Source: Flavihumibacter cheonanensis
GTDB taxonomy: Bacteria; Bacteroidota; Bacteroidia; Chitinophagales; Chitinophagaceae
Direction: 5' to 3'
Assembly: GCF_022352215.1 (NCBI RefSeq)
Contig: NZ_JAKRWF010000001.1
Span: forward strand, 1,922,001 to 1,986,000
Length of the DNA stretch: 64,000 nt
The translations under genes and the position numbers were made by a program. Of the stretch, positions 16,671-24,173 are shown one piece after another (within the stretch, counting starts at the first letter, position 1; each line of letters begins with the position of its first letter). The notes below the pieces were generated by a model that did no database searches, had not been told where the DNA came from, and saw only the letters and a program-made list of their open reading frames with translations.

Positions 16671-16688
16671 TTATGATTCTGGTCATAA
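16671..16688. promoter_or_regulatory. Crp/Fnr-type palindrome before the fasciclin gene
   Basis: TTATGA (16671-16676), TTCTGG, TCATAA (16683-16688): perfect 6-base arms with a 6-base spacer. The core ATGA-N6-TCAT is the same as in the 9325-9346 site. It ends 58 bases upstream of the fasciclin ATG (16613). Confidence 0.55.
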
Positions 16689-16689
16689 C

Positions 16690-16719
16690 AAAAAAAAGCA
16701 GGTAGTAGAAACTACCCGC
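16690..16719 (-). terminator. Intrinsic terminator of the transposase-derived gene
   Basis: Read on the minus strand: GCGGGTAGT, loop TTCT, ACTACCTGC, then eight T. It begins 29 bases after the stop codon of the minus-strand gene at 16749-17393, giving that gene its own transcript end. Confidence 0.85.
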
Positions 16720-16748
16720 GTTCACACACATGAGAAATAAAGAAATTT

Positions 16749-17393
16749 TTATTGCATATGCACTTCGTGCAAAGGATGCTTATTTATAAGTTGAAGCAGT
16801 TTTGCCTGCATATTTTCATTTCGATGATTATACCTGAATTCACATTCCTTGATATGCAGGTAGAGGGTGTTCCGGTTTACTCCGCGAAATTTCATCAGTC
16901 TGTTTCGGGTTAAGCCCCAAAAGCCTGAAATTTCATCTCCATTGGTCGTAGCACCGGCTGCAAGCATATCTCTTCTGTATAATCGCCAGTTATTGAAATC
17001 AGCAACTGCCTGAATGCTTTGCATTTCTGAACCCGGCTGGCCATTGTGCTGCTTTTGCCAGTTCAGCAAATGTTCTTTAGTTATATTTTCCAATCCAGTC
17101 GCATACACATGACCGTTATGACGAGTAAATCCGAAATAAGAGGTTTTAGGTAATCCGCTTAACGATCCCTTCAGAGAAACGACATTTTCAGGTAACTGGT
17201 GTGCAGGAAATGCATCTTCACAAAATTGTGCCAATCTCGTACGGATCAGTTTCAGGTAAGCATTTACCGTAACACGGCTCACACCTGTAATGGCAGCAAT
17301 TTGGGTAGCAGTTAAGTCTTCGCAGAAATAATGTAAAATCTCCCTGCATTTTCTTTCTGAAAGGTGTGCTCCTTTCAACATTCTATTTTTCAT
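16749..17393 (-). CDS. Transposase-derived protein (IS1595/IS1016-like), probably catalytically dead
   Basis: The 214-residue protein starts with a helix-turn-helix (TATQIAAITGVSRVTVNAYLKLI, about 28-50). It ends with RLMKFRGVNRNTLYLHIKECEFRYNHR, the C-terminal signature of IS1595/IS1016-type transposases. A remnant strand pair (TSYFGFTRHNGHVYATGL) also matches. However, the place of the first acidic residue (usually VDESYFGG) reads VVSLKGSLSG, and the central D-T-Y-x-S-Y block is replaced by unrelated sequence, so the DDE triad seems lost. The frame is nevertheless open and the gene has its own terminator; no terminal inverted repeats were found. This suggests a domesticated DNA-binding protein or a slowly decaying one. 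Confidence 0.65.
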   Translation of the reverse strand: MKNRMLKGAHLSERKCREILHYFCEDLTATQIAAITGVSRVTVNAYLKLIRTRLAQFCEDAFPAHQLPENVVSLKGSLSGLPKTSYFGFTRHNGHVYATGLENITKEHLLNWQKQHNGQPGSEMQSIQAVADFNNWRLYRRDMLAAGATTNGDEISGFWGLTRNRLMKFRGVNRNTLYLHIKECEFRYNHRNENMQAKLLQLINKHPLHEVHMQ

Positions 17394-17542
17394 CGAGATA
17401 GGTTTGGTTTGCAGAATTTATACGAAACGATTCGGAGATAAATATCTACAGAACCACTAACACAAAAAACCTAATTATACACCAGTGGGAATAATACAGG
17501 ATGAACAGACTGATCAAGATGTTAGAAAAAAGTGAAGACCTG

Positions 17543-19609
17543 TTAATACGCCAGCAACTGGCCTATTCGTCCCCTTAGTTTTTCAGCAGATGGAAGCATA
17601 GCCGCCTCCAATGCTGCATTCATGGGAACAGCGGGTAAGTTCAATGCGCCCATCACGTCAACCGGAGCATCCAACCATTGAAAACAGGTTTTACTGATCC
17701 GGCCAGCCAGGGCTTCAGCGAATGAATTATTTTGTTGCTCCTCTGTAAGCACCAGGCATTTCCCATGTTGTTTGACGGTATTATATACCAATTCCTCATC
17801 CAGGGGAAACAGGCAACGAAGATCAATCACCTCCACTTGTCCCGGGAAATGCATGGCAGCTGCTTTAGCCCAATAAACCCCCATTCCATAGGTGATAATA
17901 CAACAGGAATCTCCCTGCATAACAGTTTGTTTGAAAGCAGGCAAAGCAATTCTTGCTTTGCCAAGTGGAATGCGGTAATCAGCTCCGGGCTCGGGCTGTT
18001 TGGCAGCTTCTGTTCCCGGCACTTTGCTCCAGTACAGCCCTTTATGTTCCAGCATCACTACCGGATTGGGATCCAGGAAAGCAGCTTTCATCAATCCTTT
18101 CATATCGGCTGCATTGGAAGGATAAACCACCTTAATTCCTTTAATGCTCAACAGGGTGGATTCAATACTTCCACTATGATACGGTCCGCCGCCGCCATAA
18201 GCCCCCACCGGCACCCGGATCAGGGTTTGAACAGGAAATTTCCCGCAGCTCAAATAGGACGATTTTGAGATTTCAGAAACCAGCTGGTTGAGTCCGGGAT
18301 AAATATAATCGGCAAACTGAACTTCCACGATGGGTTTCAACCCAACTGCACTCATTCCGGAAGTAGAGCCTATTATGTATGCTTCCTGGATCGCAGTATT
18401 GAATACCCGATGATCACCAAATTGTTCCGCAAGCGTCGCAGCTTCGCGGAAAACACCGCCCAGCCTGCGGCCTACATCCTGTCCATATAAAACTGCTTCT
18501 GGAAATTCTTCCATGATTTCACGGATGGCAAAAAGGGCAGCATCCACCATGTTGATCTTTTCTGCTTTTGTTGTTTCGCGCTGACCGGTTTCTATAGTAA
18601 CAGCAGTGGGTACAAATACATGTGATTGAACATTAACGGGATCAGGATCTGCAGCCTCAACTGCCTGCTGAAAAGCCAACCGCACTTCCTGCTCAGCGGA
18701 TTTGTCGATGTCAGCAAGTTCATCCATTGATACACCTGCGGCCAACAGTCGTTCTCTTAGCAAGGGGCCGGGATCTCTCAGGGCATGCATTTCCAGGTCC
18801 TTTTCCGTTCGGTAGAATTCTTTTCGCACTCCGCTTGTATGATGCCCCAGCAAGGGAACATTTGCCTGAATCAGCCAGGGGGACCGATCCCTTCGGATGC
18901 TTTCAGTTACCTCCTGAAATAAATTGTAGCAGGCTTCAAAATCACTGCCATCCACCCGCGCCCTTGACATTCCGGGAAAACCCGCAGCATATTCATAGGC
19001 ATCCATTACCCTGGATTCATCGGCTGATACGCTTATACCCCACCGATTGTCCTGGACCAGGTAAAGAATTGGTAATTTTTTGAGTACGGCAAACTGAAAA
19101 GCTTCGCTTACTTCTCCCTCTGTAACACTGGCATCACCTAATGAACACACCACCAAGGGCATTTTGCCGTTGCTGGTCCTAGTAAGTTTTTCGGGAAGGT
19201 GGGCTTCCAGGTATTGTATACCCTGGGCAATACCGGTAGTTGGAATCACCTGCATGCCTGTGGCACTACTTTGTTGTATGATGGTAGGTTTGTCATCCCC
19301 CCTGTAACCGGGATGCGAGTAATAGGCCCTGCCCCCGGTAAACGGATCGGCAGCTTTTGCCAGCAATTGCAACATCAGTTCATAGGGACTGAACCCCAAT
19401 CCAAGCAACAAACTTTCATCCCGATAATAGGGACTCACATAATCAGCCGGGTCCAACAAATAAGAAATAGCCAGCTGCACTGCCTCGTGTCCTCTTGAAG
19501 TACTGTGTACGTATTTACAGATATTCCTATGTTGTTCATAGGTGGCCGCCATATGTTTGGCCTGGCAAATGTGCCTATACGCTTTAACCAACAATTCCTG
19601 TCCGTTCAT
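17543..19609 (-). CDS. Fused alpha-beta E1 subunit of a 2-oxo acid dehydrogenase
   Basis: The 688-residue protein joins both E1 chains of the branched-chain/2-oxo acid dehydrogenase type. The N-terminal half (1-335) has the alpha-chain folds: GHEAVQLAISY, YYRDESLLLGLG and the thiamine-diphosphate motif GDASVTEGE (158-166) through QDNRWGIS. The C-terminal half (350-688) is the beta chain: LYGQDVGRRLGGVFREA, FNTAIQEAYIIGSTSGMSAVGLKPIVEVQFADYI and the GAYGGGGPYHSGSIES loop. It decarboxylates a branched-chain or other 2-oxo acid and passes the acyl group to E2 lipoyl domains; no E2 or E3 gene is in this window. Fused E1 proteins are common in Bacteroidota. Confidence 0.9.
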   Translation of the reverse strand: MNGQELLVKAYRHICQAKHMAATYEQHRNICKYVHSTSRGHEAVQLAISYLLDPADYVSPYYRDESLLLGLGFSPYELMLQLLAKAADPFTGGRAYYSHPGYRGDDKPTIIQQSSATGMQVIPTTGIAQGIQYLEAHLPEKLTRTSNGKMPLVVCSLGDASVTEGEVSEAFQFAVLKKLPILYLVQDNRWGISVSADESRVMDAYEYAAGFPGMSRARVDGSDFEACYNLFQEVTESIRRDRSPWLIQANVPLLGHHTSGVRKEFYRTEKDLEMHALRDPGPLLRERLLAAGVSMDELADIDKSAEQEVRLAFQQAVEAADPDPVNVQSHVFVPTAVTIETGQRETTKAEKINMVDAALFAIREIMEEFPEAVLYGQDVGRRLGGVFREAATLAEQFGDHRVFNTAIQEAYIIGSTSGMSAVGLKPIVEVQFADYIYPGLNQLVSEISKSSYLSCGKFPVQTLIRVPVGAYGGGGPYHSGSIESTLLSIKGIKVVYPSNAADMKGLMKAAFLDPNPVVMLEHKGLYWSKVPGTEAAKQPEPGADYRIPLGKARIALPAFKQTVMQGDSCCIITYGMGVYWAKAAAMHFPGQVEVIDLRCLFPLDEELVYNTVKQHGKCLVLTEEQQNNSFAEALAGRISKTCFQWLDAPVDVMGALNLPAVPMNAALEAAMLPSAEKLRGRIGQLLAY

Positions 19610-19666
19610 AGTGATGCGATGGTTCGCAAATATAAACGAACAGTTGTTAGTAATGTTTGGCGGGGC

Positions 19667-20278
19667 TTACTTTATTTCGATGTTAAACATCTCTGCGTCT
19701 TCCAGGATGCCTTCCAGTTCATCGCCCACAACACATTCCCCTACGCCGGCGGGAGTACCCGTAAATATGAGGTCGCCAATGTTTACAGAGAAATAGTTGG
19801 ATATATGAGCTACAATACTATCAAAATTGAAGATCATGTTACTGGAATGACCTTCCTGTACCAATTCCTTATTCTTCAGCAGTTTGAAATGAATATCCTT
19901 TTTATTCTTCAGGTCTGCCAGGTTCACCCATTTCCCAATTACTGCTGAATTATCCCAGGCTTTGGCTTTCTCCCAGGGAAGTCCTTTCTCTTTTAATTCA
20001 TTCTGTATATCCCTTGCAGTAAAATCGATACCTACCGTTACCGCATCATAATACTTGCTGGCATAACGGTCCTGGATGTATTTTCCATTTTTGCAAATCC
20101 GCAAAACAAGTTCACACTCATAGTGCAACTCATTGGTAAATTCAGGATAGTAAAATGGAGTGTGCGTTTGCAGGAGTGCACTCTTGGGTTTCATAAAAAT
20201 CACCGGCTCATCGGGCACTTCGTTGCCCAGTTCTTTGGCATGCGCCACATAGTTACGGCCTATGCAGAATATTTTCAT
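19667..20278 (-). CDS. Fumarylacetoacetate hydrolase family protein
   Basis: About 203 residues. The FAH-type fold is clear: MKIFCIGRNYVAHAKELGNEVPDEPVIFMKPKSALL at the start, the metal-site Glu residues in HYECELVLRI, and GDLIFTGTPAGVGECVVGDELEG near the end. Members hydrolyse or decarboxylate small acyl-pyruvate-like acids with Mg2+ and include acylpyruvases; the precise substrate cannot be told. I use the ATG at 20278; a GTG two codons upstream is less likely. It is transcribed toward the E1 gene with 57 bases between them. Confidence 0.88.
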   Translation of the reverse strand: MKIFCIGRNYVAHAKELGNEVPDEPVIFMKPKSALLQTHTPFYYPEFTNELHYECELVLRICKNGKYIQDRYASKYYDAVTVGIDFTARDIQNELKEKGLPWEKAKAWDNSAVIGKWVNLADLKNKKDIHFKLLKNKELVQEGHSSNMIFNFDSIVAHISNYFSVNIGDLIFTGTPAGVGECVVGDELEGILEDAEMFNIEIK

Positions 20279-20412
20279 ATTCACTACAGGGTTTAATGAT
20301 TAAATAATCACTGGTTTGGTTGGGACGTTACTCCCCGGAATTTGATAGGGATACCGGAATCACAGGCAGGTTTACCTGATGGAGAGCGAAAATAACCATT
20401 CATATGCATAAA

Positions 20413-20991
20413 TCATAACTTGTATTCCACATTATTGAAATGATTCATGGTATTTGCCAACCCGGCAAGCACAAAGGATTCAATTATAGGGATGGTTTTA
20501 TCAATCTTCATTCGGATCAGGGATGCTTCTTCAGAAGTCCATTTACCCAGCACATAATCTACCTGACGGCCCTTCGGATAATCATTTCCAATACCAAATC
20601 TAAGTCGCGGGTAGGCCGTTGTCCCTAATTGCTCCTGGATACTCTTCAAGCCATTGTGGCCCCCATCACTGCCCGCCCCTCTGATCCTGCTTTTTTCCAG
20701 TGGCAGTGCCAGCTCATCTAAAATCACGAATACCTGTTCTACCGGGATTTTTTCTTTATCCATCCAGTATTTCACTGCCTTACCGCTCAGATTCATATAG
20801 GTAGATGGCTTGAGCAGTACCAGGGATTTACCTTTCAGTTTCATTTCAGCAACATCACCCAACCGGTCGGTTCGAAAGCTTACCCCATGTTTTTCTGCCA
20901 GTGCATCCACCACATCAAACCCGATATTATGGCGGGTATGTGCGTATTCTGCTCCAATATTACCTAAACCAACAATGAGAAACTTGTTCAT
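20413..20991 (-). CDS. pth: Peptidyl-tRNA hydrolase
   Basis: This 192-residue enzyme releases tRNA from stalled peptidyl-tRNA. The N-terminal FLIVGLGNIGAEYAHTRHNIGF contains the catalytic His (H21, equivalent to E. coli H20) and N11. LLKPSTYMNLSGKAV and DELALPLEKSRIRGAGSDGGHNGLKSI follow in the usual order, with the GIG..P block after them. It lies downstream of rplY and prs on the same strand but after a strong terminator. A TATCTTCG element ends 4 bases before the ATG, which suggests its own promoter and a leaderless mRNA. Confidence 0.97.
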   Translation of the reverse strand: MNKFLIVGLGNIGAEYAHTRHNIGFDVVDALAEKHGVSFRTDRLGDVAEMKLKGKSLVLLKPSTYMNLSGKAVKYWMDKEKIPVEQVFVILDELALPLEKSRIRGAGSDGGHNGLKSIQEQLGTTAYPRLRFGIGNDYPKGRQVDYVLGKWTSEEASLIRMKIDKTIPIIESFVLAGLANTMNHFNNVEYKL

Positions 20992-20995
20992 GGCG

Positions 20996-21003
20996 CGAAG
21001 ATA
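20996..21003 (-). promoter_or_regulatory. -7 promoter element of pth, almost touching the ATG
   Basis: Minus strand TATCTTCG, one mismatch from the Bacteroidota TAnnTTTG box, followed by CGCC and then the ATG. No clear -33 TTG lies about 20 bases upstream because the heptad repeat occupies it. Confidence 0.4.
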
Positions 21004-21007
21004 AGAA

Positions 21008-21040
21008 GGTGAGACGTCAGACGTGAGATGTGAGACGAGA
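21008..21040. repeat. Heptad tandem repeat, copy 2 (upstream of pth)
   Basis: On the plus strand GGTGAGA, CGTCAGA, CGTGAGA, TGTGAGA, CGAGA, that is TCTSACG units read on the minus strand. It lies 17 bases upstream of the pth ATG, between pth and the rplY terminator. Confidence 0.75.
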
Positions 21041-21053
21041 GCCGGGAAAAATC

Positions 21054-21080
21054 AAAAGCACCGGGGATACCGGTGCTTTT
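21054..21080 (-). terminator. Intrinsic terminator of the prs-rplY transcript
   Basis: AAAAGCACCGG (21054-21064) and CCGGTGCTTTT (21070-21080) form a perfect 11-bp stem with a 5-base loop. On the minus strand it starts 24 bases after the rplY stop and ends in TTTTGATTTTT. Confidence 0.85.
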
Positions 21081-21104
21081 GTATGAGTTGAATAATCAAT
21101 TCGA

Positions 21105-21689
21105 TTATTTCTTGCCTTTTTCTGCAGCAGCTTCTTCCTGCTTCAGCTGACGGGTCATTACGATTGAAGCAACCGGAATACGGGGAGACATCAGAATCTC
21201 CATATTCTCAGTCTTTACATCCTGGATCCGTACGTTTTCGTTCAATTCCAGATTGGTAATGTCCAGCTCGATACTTTCTTTCAGGTACTTAGGCAGTGTC
21301 TTTACTTTTAGTGCCTTCACTTTAACTACCAGACGACCACCGGCTTTAACACCAGCAGGTGAACCAGTCAGGTGAAGTGGGAGTTGTGCAATTACCGGCT
21401 TATTTTCCACCAGTTCCTGTAAATCCACGTGGGTAAGTGCATCACTCACTTTGTCAAATTGCATGTCCTTCAGGATGCATTTGTAGCTTTTGCCATCAAT
21501 GGTTACCTCTGCAAGGTTGAATTCAGCGGTATACACCAGTGGCTTGAAAGCCTTGGCCGGAGCAACGAAATTAATTTCCTGCTCACCTCCGTAAATTACA
21601 CCTGGCACTTGTCCCTCAGAGCGAAGTTGGCGGGTGGCCTTTTTCCCGGTTTCGGTCCTGAGTTGTCCTTCGATTGTAATTGTTTTCAT
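21105..21689 (-). CDS. rplY: 50S ribosomal protein L25 (CTC/TL5 form)
   Basis: The 194-residue long form of L25 binds 5S rRNA through its N-terminal domain (MKTITIEGQLRTETGKKATRQLRSEGQVPGVIYGG, then HVDLQEL near residue 87). The C-terminal beta domain (about 95-180) includes GVKAGGRLVVKVKALKVKTLPKYL and the end is Ala/Glu/Lys-rich. It is co-directional with prs 31 bases upstream, the common prs-rplY-pth order. The leader before its ATG is A/T-rich without a Shine-Dalgarno sequence. Confidence 0.96.
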   Translation of the reverse strand: MKTITIEGQLRTETGKKATRQLRSEGQVPGVIYGGEQEINFVAPAKAFKPLVYTAEFNLAEVTIDGKSYKCILKDMQFDKVSDALTHVDLQELVENKPVIAQLPLHLTGSPAGVKAGGRLVVKVKALKVKTLPKYLKESIELDITNLELNENVRIQDVKTENMEILMSPRIPVASIVMTRQLKQEEAAAEKGKK

Positions 21690-21720
21690 TTTGTTTTATT
21701 TAATAATAATTAAGCACGAT

Positions 21721-22689
21721 TTAGTCTCTGTTCAGCTCAGCATCCCGCTGTTCCTTTAATTGCGAATGAATGAACAGGCTGGTAATACTTCTTTGTTCAA
21801 ATGCATTTCGCAATGCCACTGCAAACAGATTGGCGACTGATAAAACTTTTATCTTATCTACCTGCTGCTTCAACGGGATTGTATCACAAACTACCAGTTC
21901 CTCCAACACACTGCCTGCAATATTCTCGTAGGCTTTCCCACTCAATACCGGATGTGTACACATAGCCCGCACGGTAGTAGCACCTTTCTCCTTAAGCAAC
22001 CCGGCACTTTTTGCAAGTGTTCCTCCGGTATCACATATATCATCAATCAGGATCACATTCTTATCTGTCACGTCTCCAATCACCACCATACTTGCTATCT
22101 CATTTGCCCGTTTCCGGTGCTTATCACAAATCACCATTTCAGCATTGAAATAACTGGCAATTTCCCGGATCCTGTTTGCACTACCCACGTCAGGGGCCGC
22201 AAAGGTAAGGTTTTCCAGTTTTAGTTGCTCTATATAAGGTATAAAAATTACCGAGCTGTCGAGGTGGTCTACTGGGATATCAAAATAACCCTGAATTTGT
22301 GGCGCATGCAGGTCCATGGTAATTACCCGGTCGGCCCCCGCCGCTGTTAACATATTGGCTATCAACTTACTGCCTATAGCCACCCGGGGCTTGTCCTTCC
22401 GATCCTGGCGGGCATATCCGTAGTAAGGAATTACAGCAATCACCTTATAGGCAGATGCACGACGGGCTGCATCGATCATCAGGAGCAATTCCATCAGGTT
22501 GTCTGAAGGTGCAAACGTGCTCTGCACCAGGAAAACAACATCCCCCCTGATACTTTCCTGGTAAACCGGTTGAATCTCTCCGTCGCTGAATTTCTGGATA
22601 TTAATCCTGCCTAATGGAATTCCGTAGCTGTTGGCGATTTTTTCAGCCAGGTACTGCGAGCCGGTACCGGAGAAGATTTTTGCAGTCAT
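21721..22689 (-). CDS. prs: Ribose-phosphate pyrophosphokinase
   Basis: This enzyme makes PRPP from ribose-5-phosphate and ATP, feeding purine, pyrimidine, His and Trp synthesis. The 322 residues include the N-terminal FSDGEIQPVYQESIRGDVVFLVQST, the catalytic YGYARQDRK loop, the Mg/ATP site DLHAPQIQGYFDIPVDHL and the PRPP-binding loop ILIDDICDTGGTL. It is the first gene of prs-rplY. A TATCTTCG box lies 18 bases before its ATG. Confidence 0.97.
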   Translation of the reverse strand: MTAKIFSGTGSQYLAEKIANSYGIPLGRINIQKFSDGEIQPVYQESIRGDVVFLVQSTFAPSDNLMELLLMIDAARRASAYKVIAVIPYYGYARQDRKDKPRVAIGSKLIANMLTAAGADRVITMDLHAPQIQGYFDIPVDHLDSSVIFIPYIEQLKLENLTFAAPDVGSANRIREIASYFNAEMVICDKHRKRANEIASMVVIGDVTDKNVILIDDICDTGGTLAKSAGLLKEKGATTVRAMCTHPVLSGKAYENIAGSVLEELVVCDTIPLKQQVDKIKVLSVANLFAVALRNAFEQRSITSLFIHSQLKEQRDAELNRD

Positions 22690-22707
22690 AGAAGAAAATT
22701 CTTGCGG

Positions 22708-22715
22708 CGAAGATA
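22708..22715 (-). promoter_or_regulatory. Candidate -7 promoter element of prs
   Basis: Minus strand TATCTTCG with an 18-base stretch to the prs ATG at 22689. It is the same octamer as before pth. No convincing -33 box was seen. Confidence 0.3.
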
Positions 22716-22760
22716 AAGAGTTGAAGTTGACACTCCGCCCAGTAGAGCAAGAATTTGAAC

Positions 22761-22794
22761 AAAAAACGAAAAGGGGACTACCATTGGCGTCCCC
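22761..22794 (-). terminator. Intrinsic terminator after the small membrane protein gene
   Basis: On the minus strand GGGGAC, a 10-base loop and GTCCCC are followed by TTTTCGTTTTTT. It begins 26 bases after the stop of the 66-residue gene, supporting that gene as transcribed. Confidence 0.75.
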
Positions 22795-22820
22795 TCTTCT
22801 ACCTGTCTACATTAACGAAT

Positions 22821-23021
22821 TTATCGCGACGCAACCACCTGCGGAGCCGCCTGGCTGGCAGATACCGTTTTCAGGGTGCCGATCGGTTCGGTACGATTCT
22901 GAAACGCGTGAAAAATCGCAGAGCAAATAAAAATGGAAAAGAATAAGGCTACCACGTAGATTCCTATGCAAAATAGCATGGATTGGAATCCGCCTAATAC
23001 GTTGAAAGTACGGGAATTCAT
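22821..23021 (-). CDS. Small single-pass membrane protein, unknown function
   Basis: A 66-residue protein with one hydrophobic segment (about 17-38, MLFCIGIYVVALFFSIFICSAI) between a short polar N-terminus and a 28-residue tail ending SQAAPQVVASR. I do not recognise it. It is judged real because it starts with a good ATG and a strong intrinsic terminator follows 26 bases after its stop. It lies between prs and the divergent radC, with 96 bases to the radC start. Confidence 0.6.
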   Translation of the reverse strand: MNSRTFNVLGGFQSMLFCIGIYVVALFFSIFICSAIFHAFQNRTEPIGTLKTVSASQAAPQVVASR

Positions 23022-23117
23022 AGTTTACTGGTTTTAGTTTTTCTACAAAAAAGGATCATTGGATAAAAGGGTTAAAACCCTGTTTCAAGACATAAAAATA
23101 TTCATTAATCTTACTTC

Positions 23118-23810
23118 ATGCAAGCGCAGAACCACTCAATTAAATCATGGGCAAAAGACGATCGGCCACGCGAAAAACTACTTAGTAAAAGTCCGATGCA
23201 ACTCAGCGATGCGGAACTGATTGCCCTCTTACTGAATCATGGCAACAAGGAAAAAACAGCCCTGGATATGGCAAGGGAATTGCTTCAACTCGGTCAAAAC
23301 AACCTGTTTGAACTTGGTAAGCTATCCGTATTTGAATTGATGAAAGTGAAAGGAATCGGAAAGGCAAAAGCAGTAACGATTGCAGCTGCCATGGAATTGG
23401 CTAAACGCCGCCAACTCAGCCAGGCGGTGGAACTTAAAGCCATTACCGGGAGCCGGGATGTAGCGGCTTTTTTGCAACAACAATTCGGCGATTACCGGCA
23501 TGAAATATTTATCGTACTGTTCCTTAACAGAGCCAACAAAATCAAACACAAGGAAATCATTAGTAGCGGTGGCTTAACAGGAACAGTAGCAGACCCCCGA
23601 ATCATCATGAGAAAAGCCATTGAACAGGATGCAGTAGCTCTCATTCTATGCCACAATCATCCTTCCGGAAATCTGCACCCCTCCAAGGCAGATGAAGAAC
23701 TTACCCGTAAAATCAGGGAAGCTGCTTTGCTATTGGACATCCGGGTACTAGACCACCTGATTGTTAGTCAGGATGGGTATTTCAGCTTTGCAGATGAAGG
23801 ATTGATCTGA
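23118..23810 (+). CDS. radC: RadC family JAB-domain protein
   Basis: The 230-residue protein has an N-terminal helix-hairpin-helix (MKVKGIGKAKAVTI, 75-88) and a C-terminal JAMM metalloprotease-like domain. The zinc motif is HNHPSGNLHPSKAD, with H179, H181 and D192, and a Glu in HKEIISSGG upstream. RadC proteins are conserved but their proposed DNA-repair role is disputed. It starts 96 bases from the divergent small membrane protein and ends 2 bases before the convergent DUF3467 gene. Confidence 0.95.
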   Translation: MQAQNHSIKSWAKDDRPREKLLSKSPMQLSDAELIALLLNHGNKEKTALDMARELLQLGQNNLFELGKLSVFELMKVKGIGKAKAVTIAAAMELAKRRQLSQAVELKAITGSRDVAAFLQQQFGDYRHEIFIVLFLNRANKIKHKEIISSGGLTGTVADPRIIMRKAIEQDAVALILCHNHPSGNLHPSKADEELTRKIREAALLLDIRVLDHLIVSQDGYFSFADEGLI

Positions 23811-23812
23811 TA

Positions 23813-24127
23813 TCAGGCTTGCGCCGCAGGTCCGCCAAAATTCATTGGAACCTGAATCTCTTCCAGGTCTTTAATATCACCATTCACTTCCTCAAATCGA
23901 TCTATATTTTCAATCAGGGCTTTCATGAATCGCTTGGCATGCTGGGGGGTAAGAATAATTCTGGACTTCACTCTGCTTTTTGGAGTACCGGGCATCACAT
24001 TTACAAAATCAATTACAAATTCTGCATGGGAATGTGTGATGATTGCCAGATTCGCATATTCCCCTTCAGCCATCTCTTCGGATATTTCAATATTTAACTG
24101 GTTCTGCTGATTGTTCGTATTATCCAT
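23813..24127 (-). CDS. DUF3467 family protein
   Basis: A 104-residue cytoplasmic protein matching the small Bacteroidota DUF3467 family: NIEISEEMAEGEYANLAIITHSHAEFVIDFVNVMPGTPKSRVKSRIILTPQHAKRFMKALIENI. The function of the family is unknown. Its stop is 2 bases from the convergent radC stop and the outer-membrane HHH protein is downstream on the same strand, 46 bases away. Confidence 0.85.
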   Translation of the reverse strand: MDNTNNQQNQLNIEISEEMAEGEYANLAIITHSHAEFVIDFVNVMPGTPKSRVKSRIILTPQHAKRFMKALIENIDRFEEVNGDIKDLEEIQVPMNFGGPAAQA

Positions 24128-24173
24128 GATACAGTATTAAAGATCAAAAGTACTATTTGTTGGCAAACTGCCT

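Noticed and set aside
16749-17393. Complete insertion sequence around the transposase-like gene
   Set aside because: No terminal inverted repeats or target duplication were seen in the flanks, and the catalytic motif appears lost.
17732-18268. Plus-strand frame inside the E1 gene
   Set aside because: Antisense shadow of the well-recognised E1 beta domain.
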